This document shows positions 34,380 through 43,025 of a DNA stretch of 64,000 nt, piece after piece (within the stretch, counting starts at the first letter, position 1; each line of letters starts with the position of its first letter). Source of the stretch: Petrosia ficiformis (lineage: Eukaryota > Porifera > Demospongiae > Haplosclerida > Petrosiidae); the NCBI GenBank assembly GCA_947044365.1, contig OX345647.1, positions 403,501 to 467,500 of the forward strand, given 5' to 3'. A program made the translations under genes and the position numbers. A model generated the notes under the pieces. The model did not search any database, had not been told where the DNA came from, and saw nothing but the letters and a program-made list of their open reading frames with translations.

Positions 34380-37300
34380 TGGTTGCATACCTTCTACAGT
34401 AATCTCCTCAGTGATGCTATTGACTCCATTCAATATCAAGTTATCAGTAGATGATATAGTCATCTCACAGGTATGCACTCCTTGATCATCAAATGGTCCC
34501 TCATCACCATTATCAACAGGAGAGAATATCAGAATACTCTCAAATGTGTTGTTGCTAATCATCTCAGCTGGTAACACTGTCACACGACCATCATTAGTAC
34601 TAGTGATAATCTCATTACTAGGATTAATCCAAGATACCATAGCAGATACAGGTGTGTTCACTACACTGGGTAGTGTAGCAATACAACTGATGTTGAGAGG
34701 AGTACTTTCGTATATAATATCATTATTAGATAATACTAGTGACATGATAGGAGAAGATACTGTGTGGAGGAGAAGGGATATGAAAATATGAAATAAAATA
34801 TGAATATAGACAAAGGACTTACTTGTAACTCTGAGCATTCTATTATTAAAAGCAATTACAAAAAAACTTGAAAACACTACTACACAGAAGTATTGTGTAG
34901 CATCAGATGTTTTCACAGGATTTAGTGTGATATCTCTTGAGATTACATTTCCATTCCTCATTACTAGTGATTCAGTAGCATCAGGATTATCCTCAGCAAC
35001 TTCTTCATTTCCAGCAAAATTATAACTAATAGAGAATTCAGATTCAGATGGTGTAGGTACTAGTCTCTCTGGTACTGTGGCTCTACATGTGAAACTAAAC
35101 TCATCACCAGCAGTAGGTATTGAAGGGAAGTCAATATCTATCATGATATTAGCAGCAGTGAAATCTGAAGAGGATAGCAATTAAGTATTAATAAATATAT
35201 TTTAATAGCACAGCTTTTTATGATTCCATGTAGCTGCATTCCTGGGTAGGAGTGACTCTACCACTCATCATTTATTAAACATATAACTAAGAAAGATTTA
35301 CATGAACCATATAATGAGCATGGTGTTTAACAAAGCACATATGTCGATTTGGTTTCTTGAGCTAAAGTAAAATATAATCTAACATAGAGGAAAGAAATAA
35401 CTATAAGCACAGCTGCACAGGTAGTAGTTAAAAAACGTGAGAGAAACAATTACCCCATTAGTACTGAGTACACTTACCTTCCACACTGAGCATGATATCA
35501 CCGTCTCCACTGCTTCCAGTAATATAAGTAGATAAAGAAGATGGTTGTATACTCACAGAGCAAGAGTAAGTAGCTCCATTGTCACTGGTCATCAGTTCTT
35601 CAACACGTACTGTACTAATATGCTGACCTGATATCAATGAGACTGGACTAATGGAGTAGTCTGATGAATTCATAAGAGGAGAGCCTCCATTACGAGACCA
35701 TTCTATACTAACATCCACATCAGTATCCACAGCTTCATTGATAGTAACAGCACACACTAGATCAATATATGTACCCTCTACTAGTGTACCAACATCAGGT
35801 GGATCAGTTATAACCACAACCTCTGGAGTAGGTACTGCAAAAATAGAGTAATGATGTGTGTTTGTCATTATATGTAATATGTTAGAGGTATAATAGAATG
35901 AAATATCCCTTCAAACATTAAAGTGTGATCATATTTTATCATTGTATAGTGAATGGTACTATGTTACACTGTATTAGTTTATAAATGTCTTTCATATACA
36001 AGTGGTAGAGCAGCAATTATGTAACACTGAACAGGACAATATAATAATCTGTAATTACAAACTACATACATGTACATGTGGAACTAATGATTAGAAGAGA
36101 AGTCAATAAGCACAAAATAACATAAGGTCATGTTATTTAGTCAAACATCTCCACACACATCAGTCATACTTACTTGTTGTACTGATAGTAAATGACTCAT
36201 AGAATACATCTTGATAGTTAATATCAGCCTGACTAATATCTACAGAGCATCTATATCTTCCTGAATCAGATGTTCTTAGAGGTGTGAAGTATACAGAGAT
36301 GGTAGCATCTCCCGATGATTCTTCATATTCCAGCAATTCATTACCTCCATCTATTACTCTCAAGAATGTGATATTGAGTTCAATATTTAATAGATCATCT
36401 TCAATGTCCACTGAACACATTAGTGTATACATATCATTGATATTACCACTACCAATAGGAGTGATAGTGATCACTGGTTCAAGAATATCTAGATAGAAGA
36501 TAAATACATATAGCTGATATAACACACAATCATGAAGAACTAAGAAACATATTCATTATGATTTGCATTGCTATATTGTATAATAAATAATGAGTCTACA
36601 CCCAACATCTCAACTGGAACAAGGTAAGGCTGGCTGTATGAGTTATGATTCTTAACTATAACAAAGCAGATCAAGAGAGTACAGAGTAATGTAAAAGATG
36701 AGGGCTATATATGAGCTATGATCTTCACTCACAACATACAGTAAGAGTTATTTGTGTTGTACATACATGCATATATATATATATAATATACATACCTCGT
36801 ACTGTAAGTGTATATGATCCATTGCTACTGGTACCAATGACGTAGGGTTCTATATCTACATCAAATCCAGACCCTATTGGACTAATGGTTCCTGTACAGG
36901 TGTAAACACCAGCATCAGTACTATTCAATGGAGAGAATGTTATCATTGAAGTATAACTATTTCCATTATCTTGAAGTTCACTCTGATTGACTCGTTGACT
37001 ACTAACATCCAACACTAGTCCATCTTTTATCCATTGTACAGTGACATTAGGAGATGATGGAGAATAAGAGGCAAGTGTGATAGTACATGTAAGAGACCGT
37101 TCAGTACCACGTATGTTACTAACACCATCATCAGTGATAATAACAGTAGGTGTCGGGACTGTGTGTATACAAGAAGTGAGAAATATGTAATAGATTGTAT
37201 TTCTACTATATAATTTATTTTATAAATGGATTCACTGGTATCATATACTGTAAGATTAGATAAACTATATAAACTGTGACTAGTGAAATACTATTATATA

Positions 37301-40300
37301 ATTATAAATTATATATGTGTATAGTCAATATAACTATGTATGACTTCATATATACAGGTCACAGTATATAATTATATACACTATATGTAATAGTATTTTA
37401 CCAGTATAATAGTATGTATGTACGTATGTATGTATGTATGTATGTATGTATGTATTTATGTATGTATGTATGTATGTATGTATGTATGTATGTATGTATG
37501 TATGTATGTATGTATGTATGTGTGTACACTGTATGTATGTATGTATGTATGTATGTATGTATGTATGTATGTATGTATGTATGTATGTATGTATGAACGT
37601 ACGTATGTACTGTATATGTGAGTGTGTATGTATAATTATATGTAATACACGTGCATAATAATGATAAAGCATTATTGCATCATCCACTGCCCACCACTCA
37701 CTTAATGGGTTAATGCTGAATATGATAACAGTTAATACTTAGACGTTCAGACTGTCAGTGACAGTTAATCAATAAAACATTAATACTCATCACTCTATAC
37801 TTACTTTGTACATTAACAGCTTGTGAAGCTTCATTGAATCCTTCAAAACCAAACTCCTGTACAGTGAGATTAGCTGTACATGTATACACTCCAGCGTGAT
37901 CATAATTTAATGGACTGAATTGTAATATCAGTCGTGAGTCTAGTCCATTCTCTTCTAATGTTAGTGTTATACCAGATACTTCGGTAACCTTTGTGTTATT
38001 ATACATCCATGTGATGTTTGGTACTCCTACTTCAACACTGACTTCACAAGTTAAAGTGTACATGTTACCAGCAATATTAGAACCCATTACAATAATAGAT
38101 ACATCAGGATCACCTGTAATGAATTATCAAATCATTTTAGTAAAAAAATGTCTTATTAACTGCATTTTGAAACATTCTAAATCAGCTCCTTTACCAAAGC
38201 TTACAGGTGAGTTCACACACTATGTGCAAGTAGTATTATCAAAGTTATAATAGTAACCATTATAATGTCTAAACCGCATATATATAGCAAATACATGTAT
38301 AGTGATATCAGTGTCTTGAGGCTTATAGTATTTTCTAACTCTACTTGCTACATGTACTACTGAACATATTTTAATTAAGAAATGTCTCATAAAGTTAATA
38401 CATTAAGCTTTTATCATTGGCACAGCTCTTCTAACTATCACAACTTATTTTTATAATACCAAAACTGACCTAGAATTGAGAAGTCATATGTTTCGTTACT
38501 AACAATCTGTTGAGGGACATCAGGTATTGTCACCATAGCAACACATGTATATAATCCTTCATGTGATTCCTGGACTGGATTGACATTGAGAGTTAGAGAA
38601 CCATCTGGATTACTAGTGATAGTGATGCCATTACTCATTGAATCATCAAATATCCAGGTGAGGTTAATATTTGGTGATAAATTATCTTCAATTGTAGCAT
38701 TACAGATAATAGAAAATGATTGACCAATAACAGGGGCTCCCTCACGAGTAATAGTAAATATAGGAACTGGCAGATCTATGGAATTCAAAAAGAATTCACA
38801 ATATACATGTAGTTATTCGTAGCTTACAAAAACACTTGAACTTATCATGAAACTGTAACTAGTGAAATACTATTATATAATTATAAATTATACATGTGTA
38901 TAGTCAATATAACTATGTATGACTTCATATATACAGGTCACAGTATATAATTATATACACTATATGTAATAGTATTTTACCAGTATAATAGTATGTATGT
39001 ACGTATGTATGTATGTATGCATGTATGTATGTATGTATGTATGTATGTATGTATGTATGTATGTATGTATGTATGTATGTATGTATGTATGTATGTATGT
39101 ATGTACGTATGTATGTGTTTGTATGTACATATATATGTATGTATTATATATGAAAAGAAATACAGACAAACAAATGAACACATACAGTTATACACACTTA
39201 TTATAATGTTTACTTACCTATCACACTCAGTGTTGCAGTGGAGGTATTCATTCCACCATTATTCATTGCAACACAAGTGTAATCTCCATTACTCATCAAA
39301 TTCACACTGTTAATCATTAGAGTACTAGTATATGTATCAGTAGAACTCATTACTGTAGTAGCATTAGGTAGAGTGTTGATAGCTGTTGTTTCCCAAGAGA
39401 CAGTGAGATTTACTGGTGTTTCACTGAACACTGTACATGTGAAATTGGCCCTTTCTCCATAAGTTATATTAGCATCAGAAGGTCCAACAGTAATGATAGG
39501 TGCTATGAGAACAGAGACAGAAGAATATGTATGTGTATCTGTGTGTATGTATATATGTCTGTAAACTCTGTATGTATGTATGTACATGTATGTATGTATG
39601 TATGTATGTATATATGTATGTATGTATGTATGTAGGTACATGCATGTACATGTATGTATGTATGTATGTATGTATGTATGTATGTATGTACATGTATGTA
39701 TATAAGTATGTATGTACATATATATGTATGTGTATATGTATATACAGACATAGTAATTTATTTACATAAGAACATGATAAGGTAATACTACTAGTCCTTT
39801 AGTGGGTGGTTATAATACTGTGGTAGTAATTATTTGAATATCCATTCTGGTATCCACAAGTGTCATTTTTTTTAAAAATTTCTATCAAGAATTCGTGAAT
39901 GAATTACCCACTGTCAACTTTTAGAAATACAAAGATTAGTTTGTGATAGTATGATGATCAAGTGTTTTTCAGTGATAAAATTCACTTGAATTTCCTTATT
40001 AACTTTTACCAACACCATAAGAATTAAGACTTATTACTTTATTACATGCATAACAACTAAATTTACCAGAAGATGCTGACACAGAACCATTGTCTCGATC
40101 ACTACACAGTACTAGAAGAATAGATAGATAATGTAATATAACTAGATTAAGATATATAGATAGATGAATTATAACAGATGGATGGATGGATAAACAAAAG
40201 ATAGTTATGAATGAAGTATAGTTATAATTATAATCTAATATACAAATGAATGTTGTGTATATTGAATACAAATTTTAAGAGAATTTGATTTTCCCTTTAC

Positions 40301-40538
40301 ACTTTACAAGCTATTAACAAGATATTTTACAAGATCTACAAATATAGGCACTTTAGAAAATGAATAATTACATCCTATCATAAATCACAATGTCTAGCAG
40401 TTATCAATATCATATATGAAAACATTGCAGTTATAATTTGCATCCGCAATCACAAAAACAATAATTTTGAGATTTTATGCTTTTCAACTTACCTCCAAGT
40501 ACAAAGATGAATAAACATCTTAGTAAATACGAACACAT
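20685..40538 (-). CDS. Gene B: Ig/FN3 transmembrane receptor, complete
   Basis: My model has 26 exons totalling 7065 nt, exactly 2354 codons plus stop: 40538-40493, 40111-40067, 39502-39218, 38775-38470, 38113-37805, 37158-36796, 36488-36174, 35834-35478, 35164-34823, 34759-34391, 34283-33951, 33352-33008, 32819-32517, 31549-31193, 30871-30536, 30475-30098, 26626-26294, 25901-25557, 25348-25034, 23994-23716, 23423-23169, 23088-22996, 22888-22568, 21150-20991, 20930-20877, 20805-20685. All junctions are GT-AG with compatible phases and there are no in-frame stops. Order is signal peptide, 17 Ig, 3 FN3, TM, tail with YEIM, YGHV and terminal YETV. It is a paralogue of gene A with a duplicated six-Ig block and a deleted Ig-FN3-FN3 segment. 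Recognition or adhesion receptor by architecture; ligand unknown. Confidence 0.87.
20877..20930 (-). CDS. Gene B exon 25: cytoplasmic exon with YEIM
   Basis: 54 nt, identical in sequence to A exon 25. Phase 2 to 2. Confidence 0.82.
20991..21150 (-). CDS. Gene B exon 24: transmembrane helix
   Basis: 160 nt, two codons shorter than in gene A within the Ile-rich helix, which is coded by an ATT/AAT repeat and so is prone to slippage. Basic stop-transfer IKRTNSSNKE. Confidence 0.82.
21190..21535. repeat. 61-bp X-box minisatellite in gene B, about 5.5 copies
   Basis: Same repeat and position as in gene A (351-925) but fewer units; each keeps GTAACCATAGTAAC. Confidence 0.9.
21572..22051. mobile_element. 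480-bp inverted-repeat element in gene B intron
   Basis: Interrupts a stretch that is continuous in gene A (near 954-960), giving near-exact boundaries. Subterminal inverted repeats are CATCCCTATGATTGCTTT and AAAGCAATCATAGGGATG. The interior is GC-richer, with CGCG and GGGGGCTCGGTCAATTAATG. No ORF, so non-autonomous. Confidence 0.75.
22202..22507. mobile_element. MITE with TAGNGATGGGC termini, gene B copy
   Basis: Orthologous to 1118-1423 with a few substitutions. Confidence 0.7.
22568..22888 (-). CDS. Gene B exon 23: FN3 domain
   Basis: 107 codons. MTITWTPLSLEEVG and YSVTARTVLTG. Confidence 0.84.
22996..23088 (-). CDS. Gene B exon 22: FN3 domain, last part
   Basis: 31 codons completing the split FN3 domain (YNITIGAVNEVG). 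Confidence 0.78.
23169..23423 (-). CDS. Gene B exon 21: FN3 domain, first part
   Basis: 85 codons. LNVTWLPPVTPNG is identical to gene A at this point. Confidence 0.82.
23518..23685. mobile_element. GAGTTTTTGATA MITE (copy 3)
   Basis: Gene B counterpart of copy 1, bounded by GAGTTTTTGATA and ATCAAAAACTC. Confidence 0.62.
23716..23994 (-). CDS. Gene B exon 20: FN3 domain
   Basis: 93 codons. PEDPPQDFTAI, FSWNPPTIPNG and YNATIAAATVAGYG. Confidence 0.85.
24270..24310 (-). pseudogene. Deletion scar with remnant of gene A-type exon 17
   Basis: Left of about 24278 the sequence matches gene A near 3165; to the right it matches 4760-4800 and retains the acceptor and the first codons of the Ig exon. 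The 1.6 kb between is missing. Confidence 0.75.
24527..24736. mobile_element. GAGTTTTTGATA MITE (copy 4)
   Basis: Gene B counterpart of copy 2. Confidence 0.6.
25034..25348 (-). CDS. Gene B exon 19: last Ig-like domain, block copy 2
   Basis: 105 codons. YNLTCIVTV, IEWSKESV and GKYTCDATVT. The FN3 stalk follows directly because of the 24277 deletion. Confidence 0.86.
25557..25901 (-). CDS. Gene B exon 18: Ig-like domain, block copy 2
   Basis: 115 codons. LTCEITLDD, NQWTRNMM and GEYQCTVLVT. Confidence 0.86.
26294..26626 (-). CDS. Gene B exon 17: Ig-like domain, block copy 2
   Basis: 111 codons. NITCSVRVV, VTWMKMDD and GVYICMAEF. Separated from exon 16 by 3.5 kb of LINE-bearing intron. Confidence 0.85.
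26720..30055 (-). mobile_element. R2-superclade LINE inserted in gene B intron
   Basis: A non-LTR retrotransposon with a single ORF (26813-30019), about 90 nt of 3' untranslated sequence ending in an A-rich tail, and almost no 5' UTR. It sits inside an AAT/TTA microsatellite in the intron between gene B exons 16 and 17; at the matching position gene A has only the microsatellite (8631-8690). It lies in the sense orientation of the host gene. Exact ends and target-site duplication cannot be resolved because both flanks are simple repeats. Confidence 0.85.
26813..30019 (-). CDS. LINE ORF: reverse transcriptase with restriction-like endonuclease
   Basis: 1068 residues, uninterrupted. Residues about 5-33 are a Cys-rich finger (KCCPCNGSRARCIRCKC and PCVSC). 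An acidic stretch at 75-105 follows. The reverse transcriptase spans roughly 400-640: LLVDARNAFNSVNR near 485, GVTQGDPLSMFLYA near 550, catalytic YADD near 575. The C-terminal third has a zinc knuckle (CCDGCGSVFDLSHALDC, near 865), RHNEIRDAI, and IADLSI with LLDVRV near 945, consistent with the restriction-like endonuclease of R2, R4, NeSL and Hero-type elements, though PD reads AD. Base composition is richer in GC than the host introns. Role: target-primed reverse transcription. Clade not resolved. Confidence 0.88.
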   Translation of the reverse strand: MAGKCCPCNGSRARCIRCKCARSKRPCVSCLPLQNGQCQNIIRKRQESQAKEPPRISKLPHTIPSAYPRVTINNKRTDEEDSSDKDNIEEEPGEDEDESVDGTKQVNSVKSIFGDGHQLEPVESTACCDLINIQNLLTKAYGAKLEGEQNLESLDEWGERWRKVISLQNRLYVIPGGAVGRRYVDALSEEVKHTYIGNYPSDRLIVFSAVILQRDKMIKKGKDIRQLLIRRLDMWKREEFDQLIREAVRCNKSLRSMKKNDNDRDNVVKIFTRLMLQGKIRPAVRWLTERVGGVLDPGEKMSSDTDMSVLDMLKLKHPDSKVPSQSALYKCKDDEIPVWEGVEVNGSHVLQVAQMIQGGAGPGGSDSTHWQDSLMRFGAHSERLRESVAELIKGLANLIIPWQEIRALMANRLIALDKCLGVRPVGIGEALRRILGKVMVMVTRYEVEEVAGVAQLCAGVRSGIEGAIHTMSDLFDDNKMEGWGVLLVDARNAFNSVNRVAILWNARILWPRCSRFIFNTYRGWAPLVIAGGKSIVYSKEGVTQGDPLSMFLYAIGTLPLIHSLKSQMVTRVWYADDASAGGTLRELRNWFVQLVEQGPLYGYFPEPTKSYLIVDEKYTSIAGGIFEEFGVRVVQSRRMLGGIIGNNTGKKEFWNQLNQRWQYKLETLTEIAEQQPQAAYTALVKSLQNEWAFVQKVVKDCEEEFQEIENAIANKVLPAIFGNEISGNERKLFSLPARMGGLGVEDPREMSSSAYRNSKKSCEKLIEAIRGADEFVKEDHMELIDKTCKESRKAKEERMNNEFDEILPLFDQEHQRAINRTRSNKISTWLTVLPVARYNFDLAPQEFRDALAIRYRKPLLRVPDCCDGCGSVFDLSHALDCRKGGLVIQRHNEIRDAIADVSSMVWGQVKKEPVVREPNNTTETPALIADLSIRGVWTPQELTLLDVRVIDTDAKSYGNGSPEDVIKTAEREKRNKYGEACEARRATFTPFCVSVDGVMGRQAQHLVKIIGDRLAEKWDRTYGEAMGWLRARLAFAILRASILCLRGSQTKWRCLGLEDGAPITWLLD
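30098..30475 (-). CDS. Gene B exon 16: Ig-like domain, block copy 2
   Basis: 126 codons. NITCTATLP, MVSWINSSN and GVHTCQMTIS. The LINE insertion begins just beyond its donor. Confidence 0.85.
30536..30871 (-). CDS. Gene B exon 15: Ig-like domain, block copy 2
   Basis: 112 codons. FTCTVTVP and IEYFCVVVFDD; Trp absent as in copy 1. Followed by a 60-nt stop-free intron. Confidence 0.85.
31193..31549 (-). CDS. Gene B exon 14: Ig-like domain, block copy 2
   Basis: 119 codons. DLVCTVTIN, LEWSRNGG and DTFTCSVSIQ. Second copy of B exon 8. Confidence 0.86.
32006..32208. mobile_element. GAGTTTTTGATA MITE (copy 5)
   Basis: Repeated within gene B as part of the six-exon block duplication; about 12 bp lost near its end. 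Confidence 0.6.
32517..32819 (-). CDS. Gene B exon 13: Ig-like domain, block copy 1
   Basis: 101 codons, an in-frame 12-nt loss against the other copies within the strand after GKYTCDAT. Confidence 0.85.
33008..33352 (-). CDS. Gene B exon 12: Ig-like domain, block copy 1
   Basis: 115 codons. LTCEITLD, NQWTRNMT and GEYQCTVLVT. Confidence 0.86.
33590..33770. repeat. 70-bp minisatellite, about 3 copies
   Basis: Short version of the 6598-8082 array in the paralogous gene B intron. Confidence 0.88.
33951..34283 (-). CDS. Gene B exon 11: Ig-like domain, block copy 1
   Basis: 111 codons. NMTCSVRVV, VTWMKMDD and GVYICMAEF. Confidence 0.86.
34326..34376. repeat. (TTA)n microsatellite in gene B
   Basis: Occupies the 107-nt intron between exons 10 and 11; paralogous to the LINE target and to 8631-8686. 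Confidence 0.9.
34391..34759 (-). CDS. Gene B exon 10: Ig-like domain, block copy 1
   Basis: 123 codons. NISCIATLP, MVSWINPSN and QGVHTCEMTIS, where Tyr of the YxC motif is His. Confidence 0.85.
34823..35164 (-). CDS. Gene B exon 9: Ig-like domain, block copy 1
   Basis: 114 codons. FTCRATVP and TQYFCVVVFS; no core Trp. The following 63-nt intron is a multiple of three and stop-free. Confidence 0.85.
35478..35834 (-). CDS. Gene B exon 8: Ig-like domain, block copy 1
   Basis: 119 codons. DLVCAVTIN, SIEWSRNGG and GATYSCSVSIQ. First of six Ig exons repeated at 31193-25034. Confidence 0.86.
36174..36488 (-). CDS. Gene B exon 7: Ig-like domain lacking the core Trp
   Basis: 105 codons. LMCSVDIED and GRYRCSVDIS; strand C is ITFLRVIDG. 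Confidence 0.84.
36796..37158 (-). CDS. Gene B exon 6: Ig-like domain
   Basis: 121 codons, two fewer than A exon 9. AGVYTCTGTISP holds the second Cys. Confidence 0.85.
37267..37600. repeat. Duplicated segment plus (TGTA)n tract
   Basis: 140 bp of unique sequence (GTGACTAGTGAAATACTATT onward) followed by TATG repeats; duplicated at 38857-39115 and related to 11651-11885. Confidence 0.85.
37805..38113 (-). CDS. Gene B exon 5: Ig-like domain
   Basis: 103 codons. TLTCEVSVE, NITWMYNN and AGVYTCTANLT; replacements against A exon 8 are mostly outside the core. Confidence 0.86.
38470..38775 (-). CDS. Gene B exon 4: Ig-like domain
   Basis: 102 codons. SIICNATIE, NLTWIFDDS and EGLYTCVAMV. The A copy has YNDS around the same site. 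Confidence 0.86.
38857..39115. repeat. Second copy of the TGTA-flanked segment
   Basis: Nearly identical to 37267-37500. Lies in the intron between gene B exons 3 and 4, which marks a likely junction where exon 3 was joined to the A-like exon series. Confidence 0.82.
39218..39502 (-). CDS. Gene B exon 3: Ig-like domain
   Basis: 95 codons. Core: NFTCTVFSE, TVSWETTA and NGDYTCVAMNN. Closely matches C exons 3 and 9, not gene A. Confidence 0.86.
39527..39760. repeat. (TGTA)n microsatellite in gene B intron 2
   Basis: TATG and TACATG repeats directly upstream of the exon 3 acceptor; gene C has the same arrangement at 55060-55320. Confidence 0.88.
40067..40111 (-). CDS. Gene B exon 2: short N-terminal linker
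   Basis: 45 nt, phase 1-1, encoding VLCSDRDNGSVSASS. The signal-cleavage region probably lies here. Conserved in position and length in gene C. Confidence 0.72.
40493..40538 (-). CDS. Gene B exon 1: start codon and signal peptide
   Basis: 46 nt encoding MCSYLLRCLFIFVLG, ending in phase 1 at donor GTAAGT. Nearly identical exons sit at 56563-56608 (gene C) and 18961-19006 (orphan), which supports the start choice. Confidence 0.78.
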
Positions 40539-40604
40539 TGCAGTGGCCACAAGATACTGCAAAACACACTATGGATCAGTTGCAGGTAGGTTGGGTGACA
40601 CTTC

Positions 40605-41608
40605 CGTTCAGGAAATATAATACCGCCTTCGGCGGTTTAAGCGTAAGTGTAGCACATTTTGCACTTTAAGTGTAGTATGGTCATTGAAAGAATTAGTATC
40701 TAGAATCATAACATTAATTAAATTTATATACTACGAATGAATGTATTATAATATGAAACTAAATGTTACGTATCTCACTCTCTCTCTCTGACTCTGTATA
40801 ATCTACTCTGTACTTCTCTTTCCTGTTATAAACATCTCTTTCTTTGCGTGACTCTTTCATCTTAACTTTGTTCATCACTCTATGTCAGCATGTCTTTCTG
40901 TTTGTGTAAAAATTGTTCTTGCTGAAGTACTACTCATTTTACCATTAAATTCCAATTTGTCACAGTCAAGCAATTGAGGACGCATAGACAACTTCTATTG
41001 TAGTTCACACAATTTCTGAAATATCTCATACTTCCATGAACCAAAAACGCCAGAAATGTCATCCTCTTTTTATACTTCCATTGGCCAACTTAATGCAGCT
41101 CTGTCAGAATCATCTCTATTAATCGTAAGATATTTTTCTTTACAAATTTTGTGCGTTCACGCAGTTTCTGAAATGATTCATACTTCCCCAAGCGCTTTGT
41201 GGGATTAAATCATATGCAGTGCTCTCCCTCTTTTGACTGGAACTGGGGCAAACAAAATGACCCCATTGCATGTTGGCATGAGCTGCACCCATGATTTTAG
41301 GTTTTACAGCAAGGGAAATGCCTCATGTACCAACCAGAGTGCGTGGGCCGGGTCACTGAAACCCCAAATTGCGTATGCGGCAAGGGGGCACAGTCCCCTT
41401 TGAACCCCCATTAACGAGGGAACACCCCCTTTAAAATTCCCCCTCGTACTTTTTCTTTAGACCAAAGGGCAGCCGAAAAACCATCAACTTTTTTTAGCCA
41501 TTTTCATCGGCTTGTCCCTGATACCAATTACAAGCATTTGGAGTGCTTCGTAATGCTAAAAACACACTCCAAACCATGTAGGGGTGAAATGTCATATATA
41601 TGTGGAAA
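40605..41608. mobile_element. 1 kb insertion just upstream of gene B
   Basis: Gene C upstream DNA is continuous across this point (near 56757), so this block is extra. It contains a perfect ACCGCC-TTC-GGCGGT hairpin at 40622-40636 and a GC-rich segment with CCCC and GGGG runs at 41340-41450. No coding domain recognised. Confidence 0.55.
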
Positions 41609-42856
41609 GTAATGCTGATAACTAGATTACAACATGTACATATGGAGCCATCTATAACCACACACATATAATTAATAATTATAATTACATAATAATACAC
41701 ATTACTATACTCCAAATATGTAGATATTATGGACATACTCATTAGAGAACATGTATATATATACATATATGTACATGTTCTCATAGTAATTAATATCAGA
41801 AGCTCACGAGAGAGAATAGCTCTAATTGTTAATTGGTTAAAAGATGTCCACTCATTGACTGAACTGGTGAATTCCTGTGTACAAGTGATAAAAATTATAA
41901 TCACAAATTTTATAAATGCAAATTCATAATGCATTAATTATATAGAATGTTGACAAACCTGTTTAACTTGCTATCAAAGGTCTGGATCATGCCATGTAGA
42001 AAAACAATATTGATATAATTATACATAATAAAGTTATACATACACATATGGAAGGGCAAGGAATAATTTGGATATCTTAATGATAAGTATTTCAAAATCA
42101 TCTTGGTAGGACAAAATTAGGCCTAGTATTTTATCCTAGTGCAAAATATTGTTATAAAATTCATACTACACCTGAGGAGATTGCTAGGCCCGGTGGTAGT
42201 AGTAATACTCCATGTCAGAAAAGGAGCCAAGTTTGTGGCAGAGAAAGTGAATGGTGGCCAAAATATATACAATAGAGATGCCAGTGTTGGAATTGGGGAG
42301 AATTTGAAAAACAAGCTCAGTCCTCTAAGGGACACACCCTACATGTACATACATAATCACATGTCTCTTTGTACATATGTACACATACCATTTCAGTAAT
42401 AATACAATCCACACAGTTCTTTCCTGTTAATGGTAGACTACATTCATCTAATATCTTATGACTACCATAATAACAAATAATATATCACTGATTAGTTTTA
42501 TATCATATAATAATAATACCTTTGTTGTATGTTCCATAGTAATCACTACCTTTTGTTCCTTTACTAGCTATATACCAGATCCATAGCTCCACCCATTCCC
42601 TTTACCATCTTACCCTATATCATATTGGTAACATGTACATGTACACTGGTATGCGTCTATACATATGTACGTACTCTATATTATTACATCATATTAAACT
42701 ACTAAGGATATAGTAAATAATATCATTCACTATTCACAATCAAGTATATATCATAAACTAAAAACATAACTTATTTATCAATACATGTAAATATACTGAT
42801 AATATCACAAGTTCAACTGACTAGCTACTACAATGATAATGTATATATAATTATAG

Positions 42857-42862
42857 TTTATT
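42857..42862 (-). terminator. Poly(A) signal AATAAA of gene C
   Basis: AATAAA on the minus strand about 7 nt after the stop codon, in the same context as gene B. Confidence 0.5.
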
Positions 42863-42868
42863 GTTTAG

Positions 42869-43025
42869 TTAAACAGTTTCATAAACATCAGTTTCATCTT
42901 GCTGTCCTTCTTGCTGTCCTTCTTGTTGTCCTTCTTGTTGTCCTTCATGCTGTCCTTCTTGTTGTGTTTGTGGAGATGTTTCTACATGTCCATATGCCAT
43001 ACACTCTTTCATTTCAATATCTTTC
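42869..43025 (-). CDS. Gene C exon 23: C-terminal tail
   Basis: 157 nt to TAA. AYGHVETS, then five EGQQ/EGQH units (two in gene B), then DETDVYETV. Tyr-to-Tyr spacing is 37 residues against 25 in gene B. Confidence 0.85.

Larger units (their letters stand above)
40539..42868. other. Intergenic region between genes C and B
   Basis: Consists of about 65 bp of gene B upstream DNA, a 1 kb insertion (40605-41608) and sequence paralogous to 19170-20684. No gene recognised; open frames lack domain matches. Confidence 0.5.

Noticed and set aside
20685..43025. Strict ITIM or ITAM in the receptor tails
   Set aside because: The -2 residues (Pro, Met, Asp) and the tyrosine spacing of 25 to 37 residues do not meet the consensus, so only SH2-type tyrosine motifs are claimed.
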